From positions 558,001-622,000 of the forward strand of contig KN832870.1 in assembly GCA_000827325.1 (NCBI GenBank): DNA of 64,000 nt. The letters run 5' to 3'. The notes under the pieces are model-generated. The model saw nothing but the letters and a program-made list of their open reading frames with translations, was not told where the DNA came from and did not search any database. A program made the position numbers and the translations under genes. Positions within the stretch are counted from its first letter, which is position 1. Each line of letters begins with the position of its first letter. This document shows, one piece after another, positions 12,001 through 23,615 of this stretch. The stretch is from Oidiodendron maius Zn. Its lineage: Eukaryota; Ascomycota; Leotiomycetes; Myxotrichaceae.

Positions 12001-13490
12001 GCCGCAGTCAGGCTCCGCTATCACAAGCCATAGGGATTGGGCACGAAGCAGTAGTCAAGCTGCTGCTCGAGAAAGGTGCCGGCCTCGAGTTCAAAGATAA
12101 GGATGGCTGCACGCCGCTGTTATGGGCCGTACTGAACGGGCACGAGGCGGTGATACAACTGCTGCTCGAGAATGGTGCCGACCTAGACTCCAAAGATTGC
12201 AGAGGCCGGATACCGCTCTCTTTGGCAGCAGAGAACGGGCGCGAGACTGTAGTTAATATGCTACTTAACACAAGAAAGGTCGACGTCGACTCGAAGGATG
12301 AGGGCGGTCGGACACCACTATCGTGGGCGGCAGAGAAGGGGCACTGTGCCGTAGTCAAGATGCTGCTTGATACAAGCAAGGTTGACATCGACTCGAAAGA
12401 TAAGGAGGGCCGGACGCCATTATCGCGGACGGTGGGTGGGGGGTTTTCGTCGTGGGCAAAACTGATTCGCGAGGCTGTAGTCAAGATGCTGCTCGATACA
12501 GGCAAGGTCGACGCCGACTCGAAGGATGAGAGCGGTAGGACGCCGCTATCATGGGCAGCAGAAGAGGGGTGCGGGGATATAGTCAAGATGCTTCTCGATG
12601 CAGGAAATGTTGACATCGACTCGAAGGATGAGGGCAGTCGGACGCCGCTATCGTGCGCAGCAGAGAAGGGGCACTGGACTGTAGTCAAAATGCTTCTCGA
12701 TGCAGGAAATGTTGACTTTGACTCGAAGGACGAGGACGGTCGGACGCCGCTATCGTGGGCAGCAGAGAAGGGGCACTGGACTGTAGTCAAGACGCTGCTT
12801 GATACAGGCAAGGTTGACTTTGACTCGAAGGACGAGGGCGGTCGGACGCCGCTATCGTGGGCAGCAGAGAAGAGGCACTTGACTGTAGTCAAGATGCTGC
12901 TTGATACAGGCAAGGTCGAAGTCGACTCGAAAGATAAGGAGGGCCGGACACCATTATCGCGGACGGTAGCTGGGATGTTGCCGTCGTGGCCAGCAGCCGA
13001 CCACGAGGCTGTAGTCAAGATGCTTCTTGACACTGGCAAGGTCGTCGTCCACTGTAAGGACATGGACGGGCAGACGCCACTATCGCGTGCAGAACAGATT
13101 ATGTTGTCTAAAAATTACACTGGTGGAGATCATGGTCTTGGTGACTATCAGACACAACTTATGCTCCTCGAGCAACAAAACAAGAAGCGCCTTCAAATGG
13201 CTAGGGATAACACATATGGCGGTGAGGTTGCGGTTGTGCTGCTGCTTGCGAGTAAGAGTGTTCACCTAAACTCTAAGGACCCTAACGGTCGGACGTTGCT
13301 GTCGTGGGCGGCAGAGGGAGGGATGAAGACTGTAGCCGAGATGCTGCTCGACACAGGCAAGGTCGACGTTGACTCGAAGGATAAGGGCGGTCGGACACCG
13401 CTATCGTGGGCAGCAGAGAGAGCAGCAGAGGCGGGGTGCGAGGGTGTAGTCAAGATGCTGCTTGACACAGACAAGGTTGACGTCGAGTAG
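9100..13490 (+). CDS. HET-NACHT-ankyrin NLR, 1441 residues
   Basis: Two exons, 9100-9994 and 10060-13490, join in phase. The ATG at 9100 was chosen because MRLLEL is the usual start of this HET class. HET domain: YAILSHTWG (about residue 25), YFWVDTCCIDK, SRWFTRGWTLQELIAP. NACHT: Walker A GNPGTGKST (about 373-381), Walker B LTIFIDALDECD (about 476-487), winged-helix motif LKWILFATHPLKPQE. From about residue 950 come ankyrin repeats of 34 residues (102 bp), with core GRTPLSWAAEKGH..VVKMLLDTG. Neighbouring repeats are almost identical in DNA. The stop is a TAG where sister repeats have TCG (DSKD), so the present end looks like a secondary truncation inside a repeat. Family role: cell-death receptor in which ligand sensing by repeats opens NACHT and activates HET. 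Confidence 0.93.
12240..13490 (+). repeat. 102-bp ankyrin-coding tandem repeats with higher-order duplication
   Basis: Units recur every 102 bp; for example, the string cagagaaggggcactggact occurs at 12661 and again at 12763. Two units carry the unusual LSRTV(G/A)G...SW insertion variant (near 12420 and 12960), about 540 bp apart, which indicates duplication or conversion of a block of about five repeats. Confidence 0.85.
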
Positions 13491-13900
13491 AAGGATAAGG
13501 AGGGTCTGACACCGCTGCTCTCGACACATGCGAGGTCATGCTGCCCAAGAAGGGTTCAGAAGTAGGAATACAGATCAGAGGCGGAGGGGCGCCATACAAC
13601 TAGCCGGCACTCAACAGACATAAAAGCTTAGAAAAGCTCTTGATGATACATGAGTCACTGAGCCAGAAGACTTTTATGGTCTTCAGGAGCTCTTTTTGGT
13701 AGAGTAACTCATATTATGCAGTATATTTTTATTATAACTTTCATACAATAACAGCTTGTCTTGTACAGTATTACCGTATACGACTGCTATTAACTTTAGA
13801 CGGGGTATTACGAAACATAATCTCATTCTTATTGCCGTTCGTGATTGGAGTCGCCAAGGGCCTGGCGCTTACTGGTAATGAGCGGAGGTACCTGGTCACC
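13491..13900. other. Decayed ankyrin-coding DNA and intergenic sequence
   Basis: The first 60 bp after the stop of the HET-NACHT-ankyrin gene still resemble the ankyrin consensus: KDKEG is followed by TPL, then a jump to a CTCGACACATGCGAGGTC-like piece of the next repeat. This looks like a deletion between short matching sequences. The remainder is AT-rich with no gene seen. Confidence 0.6.
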
Positions 13901-14460
13901 AGCAGTCAAAAGAAAGAGAGATAAAAAAACTCCAGACACGGGGGAAGCCAATTTCGCAAGCGACTGTACCAGGCCCACTTGAATAGTTATTTGTGCGTTA
14001 GAAACATCTTGGACAGCTCAAGAATCTCAAACGACGCTGAGAATAACTGATCCCGCATGCTCGCACTTAGATTGGGACCAAGAGCCATATTAGAGTCGTT
14101 AGCTCCTTTGGTCTCCAGCTGATAATGCACCGCAAGCCAGAAACCTGTAGTCACGAGACGTGCGATCGTGGGAGATACCAGTTGGTATGGCGCGGCGGGG
14201 TCACAATTTCGGAGATACGTTTCTCGCAATGTCCTCTGCAGCTCTCGTACCAAAGCCTCGCGATCCTCTCTCGACGGACTCAATTTAACTACATTCCTCG
14301 GCACTCTTACCCCCCAAGCCCCATCTGCCCCAACTTCCACCCCATCTTCATGGCCCTCGCACCGCACTAACGTCAGGGTCATATCCGTTGCCTCTTCCCA
14401 TCGTGTCTGATAGGATGTATTTGCTGGAAGACTAAGACGACGGATCACGGGATCTGAGGC
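13900..14460 (-). pseudogene. C-terminal fragment of a Zn2Cys6-type fungal transcription factor
   Basis: The minus-strand frame from about 14448 to 13987 reads LSLPANTSYQTRWEEA, then TDMTLTLVRCE. This resembles the stretch of the fungal-specific transcription factor domain usually written PLNIND...GWTDMTFCLIRCE. Later the frame reads LRDQLF-like and EILEL motifs. The frame meets TAA at 13987 and then continues in the same frame as LFKWAWYSR, which looks like the genuine continuation, so the stop is probably a C-to-T change of CAA. No in-frame ATG and no Zn2Cys6 cluster are found upstream. A 3'ss-like CAG precedes the fragment near 14460. I read it as a remnant rather than a live gene. Confidence 0.5.
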
Positions 14461-14813
14461 TTAGGTGACTGTGGCTGTGCACACAACTTACTGAAGCGAG
14501 GTGTTTCGACCAGAACCCTCCTCACGGCCTTTCAGCCTTGCGTGTTGGATCAATCGCGAATATCTCCAGCGCATTCCATCTCCCCCTTCCCTCCTCATAG
14601 ACTCCCGCGTTTCATTTCATACCCTTCAACGGATTCAAATTGTCTCCTCCTTCGAATGCGGAGCTCTTGAATTCATTTTGAGCAGGTTTTAAGGCTGTTC
14701 AGCTGCATAGAGGAACCCCGCGGTCGAACTGAACCTACCGAACCCATAAGTTTGAATTCGTCCTCTTGAGCCCTTCAGATCCTATCAGTATCCGTAACAC
14801 TCCTGCGGTAAAT
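14461..14813. other. Intergenic region upstream of the PNP-NACHT gene
   Basis: About 350 bp with no recognisable coding sequence on either strand. It is the presumed promoter of the PNP-NACHT-ankyrin gene. Confidence 0.5.
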
Positions 14814-17800
14814 ATGTCTAATCCCAAGGACTACGCCGTCGGCTGGATCTGTGCTATAAGCACGGAGTATGTTGCCGCACAAGAGATTCTGGACGTCGAG
14901 CACGAGAGACCGGAATATGTATCTCCCAACGATAACAACGATTACACACTAGGCGAAATTGGGAAACACAATATCGTCATAGCAGTCTTGCCTGATGGTG
15001 AATACGGAACAGCCTCTGCAGCTAGTGTAGCAACAAATATGCTGCGGAGCTTTCCCAACGTTAGAATAGGTCTGATGGTCGGCATTGGTGGCGGCGCACC
15101 AAGTAAGAAGCACGATATCCGTCTAGGCGATATTGTGGTGAGTTCTCCTCGCGATAGGGAGGGTGGGGTATTTCAGTACGACTTTGGCAAGACGATACAA
15201 GGGCAGAAGTTCCAAGAGACAAGGTTTCTGAACCAACCACCCACTCTGCTACGAACAGCTGTGAGTGGCCTTAAGACTCAATATGAGCGGAAGGGGCATC
15301 TGCTTGAAAAGACAATCAACGGTATTCTTGAGAAGAATCTAAGACTGCAGAAGAAGTATAAGCGGCCGGAGCCAAGTACTGACAGGTTATACCAATCTAC
15401 GGTTACGCATACTCTAAATGATGACTCAAACTGCGCGACTGTCTGTGGTGATGACCCATCTCACTTGGTATCACGACCTGAACGAACCGAAAACGAGGAC
15501 AATCCGGCAATTCACTACGGGCTTATTGCCTCAGCAAACCAGTTGATGAAGGATGCATTAATTCGGGATAAGCTTGCAGCGGAGAAGGCTGTCCTATGTT
15601 TTGAAATGGAAGCCGCTGGGCTGATGAACAACTTTCCGTGTCTGGTTATTCGCGGGATATGCGATTACTCTGATAGCCATAAAAACAAGGCGTGGCAAGG
15701 GTATGCGGCAATGGCGGCAGCTGTATACGCGAAAGATCTACTCTCTCGAATCCCACCTAATATGGTGGAGGCTGCAAAAAGGATTGTCGACGCTATTTCT
15801 AGTTAGTATAATGGAGTCTACGAATTATTCTGTTTCAATAGATATTAACCTATGCAATTCTGACAGGCCTCCAAGAAGTTGCAGAAAAGCACCGAGACAT
15901 TGCGCAAAAGCAGCTTGAGATCCAAGAACATACAGTCAAGCAGAAGCTATCTAACAAGCAAGAAGAGTGTCTTCGGCTGTTCCGTCTTACCAATAGCAGC
16001 AAGGACACCACGTACGAGTGGTATAAAGATCGCGTAGAAAACCGAGTGCATGGCACCTGTGAATGGTTTCTGAACCATGAGCATTTCCGATCGTGGTTGA
16101 AGCAGGACTCAGGGCCGTTGCTCGTCTCGGCAGACCCTGGGTGTGGGAAATCTGTCTTAGCAAAATACCTTATCGATGACGGACTACCACGCTCCGCAAC
16201 CATCTGTTACTTCTTTTTCAAGGACCAGGACCAGAACACTGTTCGCCAAGCACTTTGCGCTCTGCTGCACCAACTCTTTTCAAAGAAGCCGCCTCTGATC
16301 GAACATGCCATGAAGCAATTCAGCAAAGATGGCCAGGGGCTGATTAACTCTACAAACTCGCTTTGGACTATCCTAGAAAACGCCGTGCAAGATCCCGAGG
16401 CCGGATCCGTCATTATAGTCCTGGATGCCCTGGACGAATGCCTCGAATCAGAGTTTGTGGGCCTCATACGGCATATGGAGGATCAATTCCGCGGCAACAA
16501 GTCCAACCGCGGCAGATTAAAGTATCTACTAACAAGCCGCCCATACGAACAAACCATGTCCGAGTTCCATGGCCTGCTGGATGCCTTTCCGTATATCCGT
16601 ATACCAGGAGAGGAAGATTTAGAGAGTATCAGTCTAGAAGTTGACCTTGTCATCCAATACCGAGTTAAGCAGCTGGCTAGGAAGAAACGGCTCTCGGACC
16701 TCGTCAAGGATCACCTCACAAATAAGCTAGTTAGCATTACGCACCGCACATACTTGTGGGTGTACCTTGTTTTCGACTACTTGAACGCAGAAAACTTCAA
16801 AAAGACATCGAGAGGAGTCGACTCTGCGATGAAAGTCATGCCGAAGACTATCTACGAGGCATATGAGCAGATACTAAACAAATCGAAAGATCACCCCACG
16901 GTTCGAAAAGCCTTGAGTATTATCCTGGCAGCGAGTCGACCGCTAACACTCTTGGAAATGAACGTTGCTGTGAGTATAGACGACACATCAAAATCTATTC
17001 ATGACGTAGACCTGGAGGAAGAAATGGATTTTAAGACACGTCTTAGATCTTGGTGTGGTCTGTTCGTCTCTATTCACCATGGAAAGATATACTTCCTTCA
17101 TCAAACTGCTCGAGAATTTCTCCTCGCAGAATTGCGATCGCCTACAACAGTTCCGGCTGGACTAAGTTGGTATCAATCCATTACTATCGATGGTGCTCAC
17201 GCTGTCCTTGCGGAGGCCTGCATGCGCTATCTTGACTTCTTCAACTCCGACACAAACTTAGTGCAGGATGCAAGCAGAGAAGCTAGCTACGACGTTGAGG
17301 ACAGCGCCTTTATGGATTACTCAGCGATAAATTGGGGGCTTCACTTTCGTGAGGCCCATATCGGCAACGATGCTACTATATTTCCTTTTGCTCTGAGGGT
17401 TTGTGATCCGGATTCGATTATCTGCTCAAGGTGGTTCGCAATTTACTGGCGGTATAGATATGGTGGGGCTCCTAGTAATTTCACTATTATTATGATATCA
17501 TCATGTTTCGGACATGAAGCAATAGTTAAGCTACTGCTTGAAAGTGGCCGCGTCGACCCTGACTCAAAGAATGAGTTTGGCAGAACGCCGCTGTCGTTTG
17601 CAGCTGGTGAAGGGCATGAAGCAGTGGTTAAACTACTGCTTGAAAGTGACCGCGTCGACCCCGACTTAAAAGATGAAGATGGCAGGACGCCGCTAATGAA
17701 TGCAGCTATAAGTGGGCATGAAGCAGTGGCTAAGCTACTGCTTGAAAGCGGCCGCGTTGACCCTGACTCAAAGAATAAATATGGCAGAACGCCGCTATCG

Positions 17801-18334
17801 TATGCAGCTGATGAAGGGAATGAAGCAGTGGTTAAGCTACTTCTTGCAAACGACTGTGTTGACCCTAACTCAAAAGATAAAAGTGGCCGGACGCCGCTAA
17901 TGGATGCAGCTGCAGAAGGGTATGAAGCAGTGGCTAAGCTACTGCTTGAAAGTGGCCGTGTCGACCCTGACTTAAAAGATAAACATGGCCGGACGCCGCT
18001 ATCGTATGCAGCTGCAGAAGGGTGTGAAGCAGTGGTTAAGCTACTGCTTGAAAGTGGTTGTGTCGACCCTGACTCAAAAGATGAAGATAGCTGGACGCCG
18101 CTATTGTATGCAGCTATAAGTGGGCATGAAGCAGTGGTTAAGCTACTGCTTGAAAGTGACCGCGTCGACCCCGACTTAAAAGATGAAGATGGCAGGACGC
18201 CGCTATCGTATGCAACTGAAAAAGGGCATGAAGCAGTGGTTAAGCTACTGCTTGAAAGTGGCTGCGTTAACCCTGACTTAAAGAATAAATATAGCAGAAC
18301 GCCGCTATTGTATATAGTAGAAGAAGGGGTATGA
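14814..18334 (+). CDS. PNP_UDP-NACHT-ankyrin NLR, 1151 residues
   Basis: Two exons, 14814-15801 and 15867-18334, join in phase (split Ser codon). The N-terminal 320 residues form a nucleoside-phosphorylase-like (PNP_UDP) domain: [30 protein letters not shown] and the signature [11 protein letters not shown] with [15 protein letters not shown]: Walker [14 protein letters not shown] (about 417-429), Walker [12 protein letters not shown] (about 511-521). From about residue 878 there are eight ankyrin repeats of 34 residues ([20 protein letters not shown]...GRTPLSYAA) with near-identical DNA. The present end (EEGV, stop at 18334) results from an extra G in a GGGG run, relative to sister repeats that read gaagggtatgaagcag. 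The repeat theme continues downstream in another frame to about 18545. Family role: the PNP domain acts as the effector, possibly on nucleotides, under NACHT control. Confidence 0.92.
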
Positions 18335-18545
18335 AGCAGTGGTCAAGCTACTACTTGCAAGCGGCTGTGTTGACCCCACTCTAAAGATAAAAATGGCTTG
18401 GCGCTATTGTTGTACGCATCCAAAAGAAAGCATGAAGTAGTAGTTAAGCTGCTGCTTGCAAGTGGCCATGTTGACCCTGACTCAAAAGATAATTACGGCC
18501 GGACGCCGTTATTGTATACAGTTAAAGAAGGGCATGAAGTAGTAG
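18335..18545 (+). pseudogene. Out-of-frame tail of the ankyrin array
   Basis: Two more ankyrin units are readable after the stop of the PNP-NACHT gene (KHEVVVKLLLASGHVDPDSK, GRTPLLYTVKEGHE). Compared with the upstream units, one base is gained near 18327 and one lost near 18378, so the indels nearly compensate. The similarity to ankyrins stops abruptly near 18545, where DUF3435-like sequence begins. Confidence 0.7.
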
Positions 18546-19453
18546 CTGGTGTCTTTAACGGGGCATACAACAATGAAAATGTCAGATTCAATGTGCAGGA
18601 TGGCCACCTGAACAGCGAAATCTCCGACGATGGTCTCTAGCATGCTTTCATACACATAAGCGTCCGATATAATCCTGGTGCCTCGAAAGTACACGAAAAT
18701 GTGACGAGGAAACTTCTAGCAGCGGCACCCGACACTGCTGAACTGGGAGAGTAGGTAAAGGACTCCTCTGTCCAGCTTAGACGCGTCTACGGATGTATAA
18801 ATTGTACCCCAACCCCACAAGAGCTTTGCAATCAACTCAAGAACGCAAAGAAGTACTTTAAGACCTAGATGAACGATGCATACCGGAAGGACTACTTCTA
18901 TCAAGTTCATAACGTTATGATGAAGAAGCAGCTACAAATAAACTTGTATATTGGGGATGACGAAGTTGCAGAGGGCCTTGAACCTCCCATCGAACACCAG
19001 CTCGCTAGGCGTATGCGAGTGCAGCAACTCCTCTGTGGTCTCGAGAAAGTCTTGAACCCCGAAAAGATCGTCTCCTGGAAGATCCTTGCTATTAACGTTC
19101 AGACCGCACCCGCTTCTCGACAGGGACCTCAGACCTGCAATGTGAAGCGTCGACCTTTGTGGATACGGTTAAGAAAGAGCCTCAAATATCCACGGACACC
19201 CCCTCGCCCGATCCCTTCCCTCAGCTCGACGAGTCCCTCCTCGTTCTGGGCAAGACCCAGTGCATATTCTATCGGGAACGAGCGGTATACATACGACCAA
19301 CAGACTCGCTCCTTCAAACGCGTTTCCTACATGTGGGATCATGTTGGGAATCTTCATCTGAAGTACCTGGACCAGTTGCTTTCTTGTGACCACGCTAACT
19401 GCAAGGCTCAAGGCGTGGCTTTCAGCACCCTGACGCTTTTCAAAATCACGTAG
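18546..19453 (+). pseudogene. Decayed DUF3435/FluG-like gene with C2H2 finger (tyrosine-recombinase kin)
   Basis: Readable pieces in order: NNENVRFNVQDGHL with ISDDGL; HAFIHISVRYNPGA; KKYFKT followed by a stop; MNDAYRKDYFYQVHNVMMKK; then, after a frame change, DPFPQLDESLLVLGKTQCIFY; and finally RVSYMWDHVGNLHLKYL with CDHANCKAQGV. The last part is the C2H2-like tail I know from fungal DUF3435/FluG-domain proteins. That superfamily includes Starship captain recombinases and relatives of Crypton elements. The stop at KYFKT fits TGG to TAG, a RIP-type change on the opposite strand. At least two stops and one frameshift are present, so it is dead. No active-site R..H..R..Y set could be read. Confidence 0.7.
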
Positions 19454-21271
19454 CCACTGTCCGTGGGGTTATCCTCCGACCGTGAAAAGGGCCTTGTCGT
19501 CGTCAAGTCGCTACTACCCATATCGTCGCTGGTGTCTCGCCAACGCTAGCCAACTAGCAAATAACAAGGTTAAACTCAATACCTTAACCCTAATCTTCCG
19601 GCATGTGCCACATGTTTGTGATTTCCACGCAAGTTTAGATATGTCAGACCCATCTTAAAGCCCCGTAAAAGCGCTCTAGCACAGTGTTGGGCTAGTTTTC
19701 TTGAATAGGATATTGCAGATGGGAGACTCCCAGACCGCAAGAGTGGGGAGTGGAGAGTGCGAAGACAGTTTGGGGAAGTAGTAACGGCTTAGGTGTTGCG
19801 CTTGTCCCATGAAACTACCAATAAACGCGTCTTTTATGCCGATAGGATCGTTTCTCTGATCAATAACTAAATGCTTTATGATTTGTGCTTACTGTGGTAC
19901 AAACTCTGTCCTACCCACCACAGTTTCAATATGGCATAGCCCCAGGATCTTCACCTCAGCTGCAAGGGCAAATAGGTATTGTGATTCGTGGGCATCTCAG
20001 TATGCTTCCCAGATAGGAAATGCATTTCATGGTATCGTTAGGCATCAATGTCGAGGCTGACGGCGCCCTGGTTTGGAGTCGACTTGACACATCGAAGAAT
20101 AGGCAACGAGACATCGCGGCTTATAGATCTTCAAGTATTTGGGCGCCTTTCTTCATCGTACTGACGCTCTGATTTTATGTTCTCAGATTGGTCATCTAAG
20201 CTGGCATCAGAATAATTTCATTAGCTCAGTGGGTCGTGATGTACAGACTTGAATTAGGATTATTTGTCTCCGTCATTTTCGATTAGGTTGATCATACGCG
20301 AAAGTAAAGAAGCTGTCACGGCCGAGCTCAGGGAAACATCGTGTTTTAAGTGAGGCGAGCTTGTGTAACTTATCTATTGTTTATGGTAAATTGGGTCGCC
20401 TTGTATAATTGGTGGTGGCCTAACTGTCGGTGCACTTGAATATATCTTAAGAGTTTAAAGGCCAGGGCACCAATGTCGGTCATGGCTGTAATAGAGCCAA
20501 ATATGCTTTCATAGAGCGTCTCAGAGAAGACGTCAACTTGGTTTTAAACCCTCTGTAGTAATGTTTTGATCAAAAGATGCTGTGCAGCATCTAGTTGCGG
20601 GTGCGCCATGATTATGCTTGATGAGAGGCCGCTGATTCTGGCTGGATGGGGAAACGAACAGATGACCCAGAGTAGCAGCGGGTACCTTGGGGTACAAACA
20701 GTTGACAGTGCACAGCCACGGGCATCTAGAAATGGACCTCACTAAAAATACTTAATTAAAAATTTAGCGATACTCAATTCGCCTTTTAGTGTACTAGGTT
20801 TATCCTGTATTGACTAAGTCCTAAGGCTTGAAGTACATACTACACATCCGGCTGTCCGCTGGTGCCTAGAAAGTAACTACGTGGGAGGGCTATCGGAGCT
20901 GTCGGAGCTATCTGGCCCGTGTATCACGTACAACTTGACAAAGGTCCCAAACGACATCATCCACCCTAAGTTAGGGCGCAAGGAAAAGGTGGGGAGAGGG
21001 GGGTGGGGTGTTAAAAGCCAAAAGGACTTGGGGTATTTTCAAATAGTAGGTATGAATTGTTCGTAAAATACAAAGGAATGGATCGAGTATATTTCGTGAT
21101 TGAAGGGGACGTACTCGCTTCTACACCGAGTAAAGGCCACCGTAGACGAGCCAACAATCACCTTCCCGTTTCATCATTGAGCACCACCGTCTTCACGTCA
21201 AACGAGGACATGCTTCACTCTTAACATCAACTGTTGCCAAAGCAAATACTCTTAACGCCATTTTCATCACC
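19454..21271. other. Gene-poor region of 1.8 kb
   Basis: Only short open frames of random composition were found on either strand. No repeat ends, RNA genes or protein similarities were recognised. The last few hundred bases should contain the promoter of the S33 peptidase gene. Confidence 0.6.
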
Positions 21272-23615
21272 ATGGATATCAAGGAGCCCCTATTCAGTGA
21301 GGGGCCTGATGTTCGCCTTGAAATTACAGCAGACAACAGTAGGAGATTCCGGGCTCCTCCGAGACGATTTTGGAAAAACATCATCATCGTCTTGATCGTT
21401 ATATTGGTGTCAATCCGATTTCTGCGCTATTATGAAGCTGAATTCGTGCGTGGAGTCTCGCAGGACCATGCCCTGAAGCATGAACACCATTTGGTGTACC
21501 AGAACATTTGGCGGGGCGACGAGTTCAAGACGGTAGGCACCTGATCATATATCCTTTCGCCCACGAGCGTTTTGTTATATTCCTTCATTCTGTCACCACC
21601 TTTTATAATCTTTGATTCTGGAAAATGGTTCTAAGTCAAGGATCCACAGATTAAACCAAGTGAGAAGCTCGAGTGGCACGAATGCTTCGAGGGTCGCTTT
21701 AAATGTGCCCGTCTAACTGTTCCAATGGACTATAACCGGCCACTCCATGCGTCCAAAGACAGCCCCAAAGTCCATATAGCAATGATGATGTATCCATCGG
21801 CCAACAGTAATGCAACAGGGAAGTACTCGACGTCGCCCTTGCTCTTGAATCCTGGAGGACCCGGTGGTAGTGGCGTCGCGTTCGTCGCGGGCGTAGGCCC
21901 AAGTCTCCAACAGCTCCTGCCCGAGCAAGACATCGTCAGCTTTGACCCTCGAGGTATCGGTTTCACGACTCCACCAGCAGATTGCTTCACATTTCCCAGT
22001 CTGGGCAATGAAGGAAAGCTTACACCTGGAGATTATGAACAAGGGGGCTTCAACAGAATCGCATTCATGCTACAGGGCCGGAATGTCGGATTGGTTAATA
22101 CAAGTGACGTCGCTCTGGCAAATATCGATGCGAGAGCTCGAACGGTTGGGAAACTTTGCCAGGCTAATGATGCGCAATACGGCAATGATAGCATCTTCCG
22201 ACATCTGAGCACCCCAGCAGTTGCCCAAGACATGCTGTCAATCATTGATGCCTGGGATGCTTGGCGTGAAGAGAGTGGGCAAACATATGAGGATATTATC
22301 GAACAGGAGGACGACTCTAATCCATCAACGAAAGGTAAGCTCGTGTACTGGGGCTTTAGTTATGGAACCCTTCTTGGAGCAACGTTTGCATCTATGTTTC
22401 CCGATCGCATCGGCCGAGGTATGTATTACCATTGCTTCACATCTACGCAGAATCAATACTGATCTTTCACAGTCATTCTCGATGGTGTGGTCGATGCAGA
22501 CTACTACGTCAACCCCATCTGGGGAGATTCCCTCCGCGATGCGGACAAAGTCTTAGCCTCATTTCATAAATATTGCTATGAAGGTAAAAACTTATGTGCT
22601 TTATACCGCGACGGCGACAGTGAAGAGGATATTGAAACCCGTCTCACTTCAGTTATGGATAACCTTAAACGTAATCCTATTATAGGTATCAACGTGTTTC
22701 AGAACACCCCGGCGATAGTCACTTACAGCGATTTAAAGTCGCTTCTCTTCATGAGCCTCTACTCTCCACAATTAGTGTTCCCTGCAGTTGCGCTAGTCAT
22801 TGATCTAATCTACCGCGGTCAGGGCGATACTCTTCTGAGCGTGTTCAACCTACCATTTGAGTTCAAGCCTTTCTGCTCCGCCATGTACTTCCCCCCTGGT
22901 GCCGACGCGCAAAATGCCATCATGTGCAGCGACAAGCGTTATCCTGTAAGTCTATTATAAATAGTTTTTTTTTTTTCATTCCTCCTCATCGCATATTAAC
23001 TGGAATATACAGCTCAACGAGACCGTACCAAATCTTCAGGCGCGCTTCGACAAAATGAGCGAGACCTCCCAGTTCGCTGATATCTGGTCTGTCTTAATGA
23101 TAGGCTGTGATGGCTGGGGCATCAAATCTACAGATCCTCCAATGCGATGGGATCGACATCCTGCTCATAAGCAAAAGCCCATTAACACATCTTTCCCTTT
23201 GATGCTCATCTCCAACACTGCTGATCCGGTGACCCCGCTCTTTGCCGGTGTGAAGATGGCCCAAAAGTTTGTGGGGGCTGGGCTCATTGAGCAGAAATCG
23301 GAAGGACATTGCTCTTTGAGTACAGTATCGCTATGCACAATAAATAAGGTAGCAGATTACTTCTTAAATGGGAAAGTCCCTCCTGTGCCGAAGTGGGGCC
23401 CTGACGGAGGACTTGAAGGGGGGGAATGGGATACATGTGAGAGGAATCAGCACCCGTTTCAGCCAGACTCAAAAGAGAGCCTAAGCACGCTAAGCACCAG
23501 AGATATCAAACTGCTGGATGCATGGAAGACTGTTGCAGCGATGGTCCATTCTATGGGGTTCTTTAGGCTGCAGCTCCCAGCAGAATGGGAAAAACTGCTG
23601 CAAATCCTCAATTAA
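21272..23615 (+). CDS. Membrane-anchored alpha/beta-hydrolase peptidase (S33, TAP-like C-terminus), 704 residues
   Basis: Four exons join in phase: 21272-21532, 21641-22418, 22473-22945 and 23013-23615. One hydrophobic segment (about 35-50: NIIIVLIVILVSIRFL) after a basic stretch suggests a type II signal anchor with the enzyme on the lumenal or outer side. Hydrolase motifs: NPGGPGGSG (oxyanion region), FDPRGIG, nucleophile Ser in WGFSYGTLLGA (about residue 325), Asp in NTADPVTP, His in SEGHCSLS. These match tripeptidyl-aminopeptidase-like fungal S33 enzymes with the TAP-like C-terminal domain. They release short peptides from N-termini. The frame is intact and the ATG sits in a good context (caccATGg). 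No link to the NLR genes is evident. Confidence 0.88.

Noticed and set aside
12008-13063. Long minus-strand open frame of 351 codons opposite the ankyrin array
   Set aside because: It is the antisense of the 102-bp repeats. A repeat unit lacking antisense stops gives a long open frame automatically, and the Ser/Thr-rich peptide is only the mirrored repeat.
19454-21271. Search for tRNA or small RNA genes in the gene-poor stretches
   Set aside because: No cloverleaf with A and B box pattern could be made by eye. A dedicated scan would be decisive.
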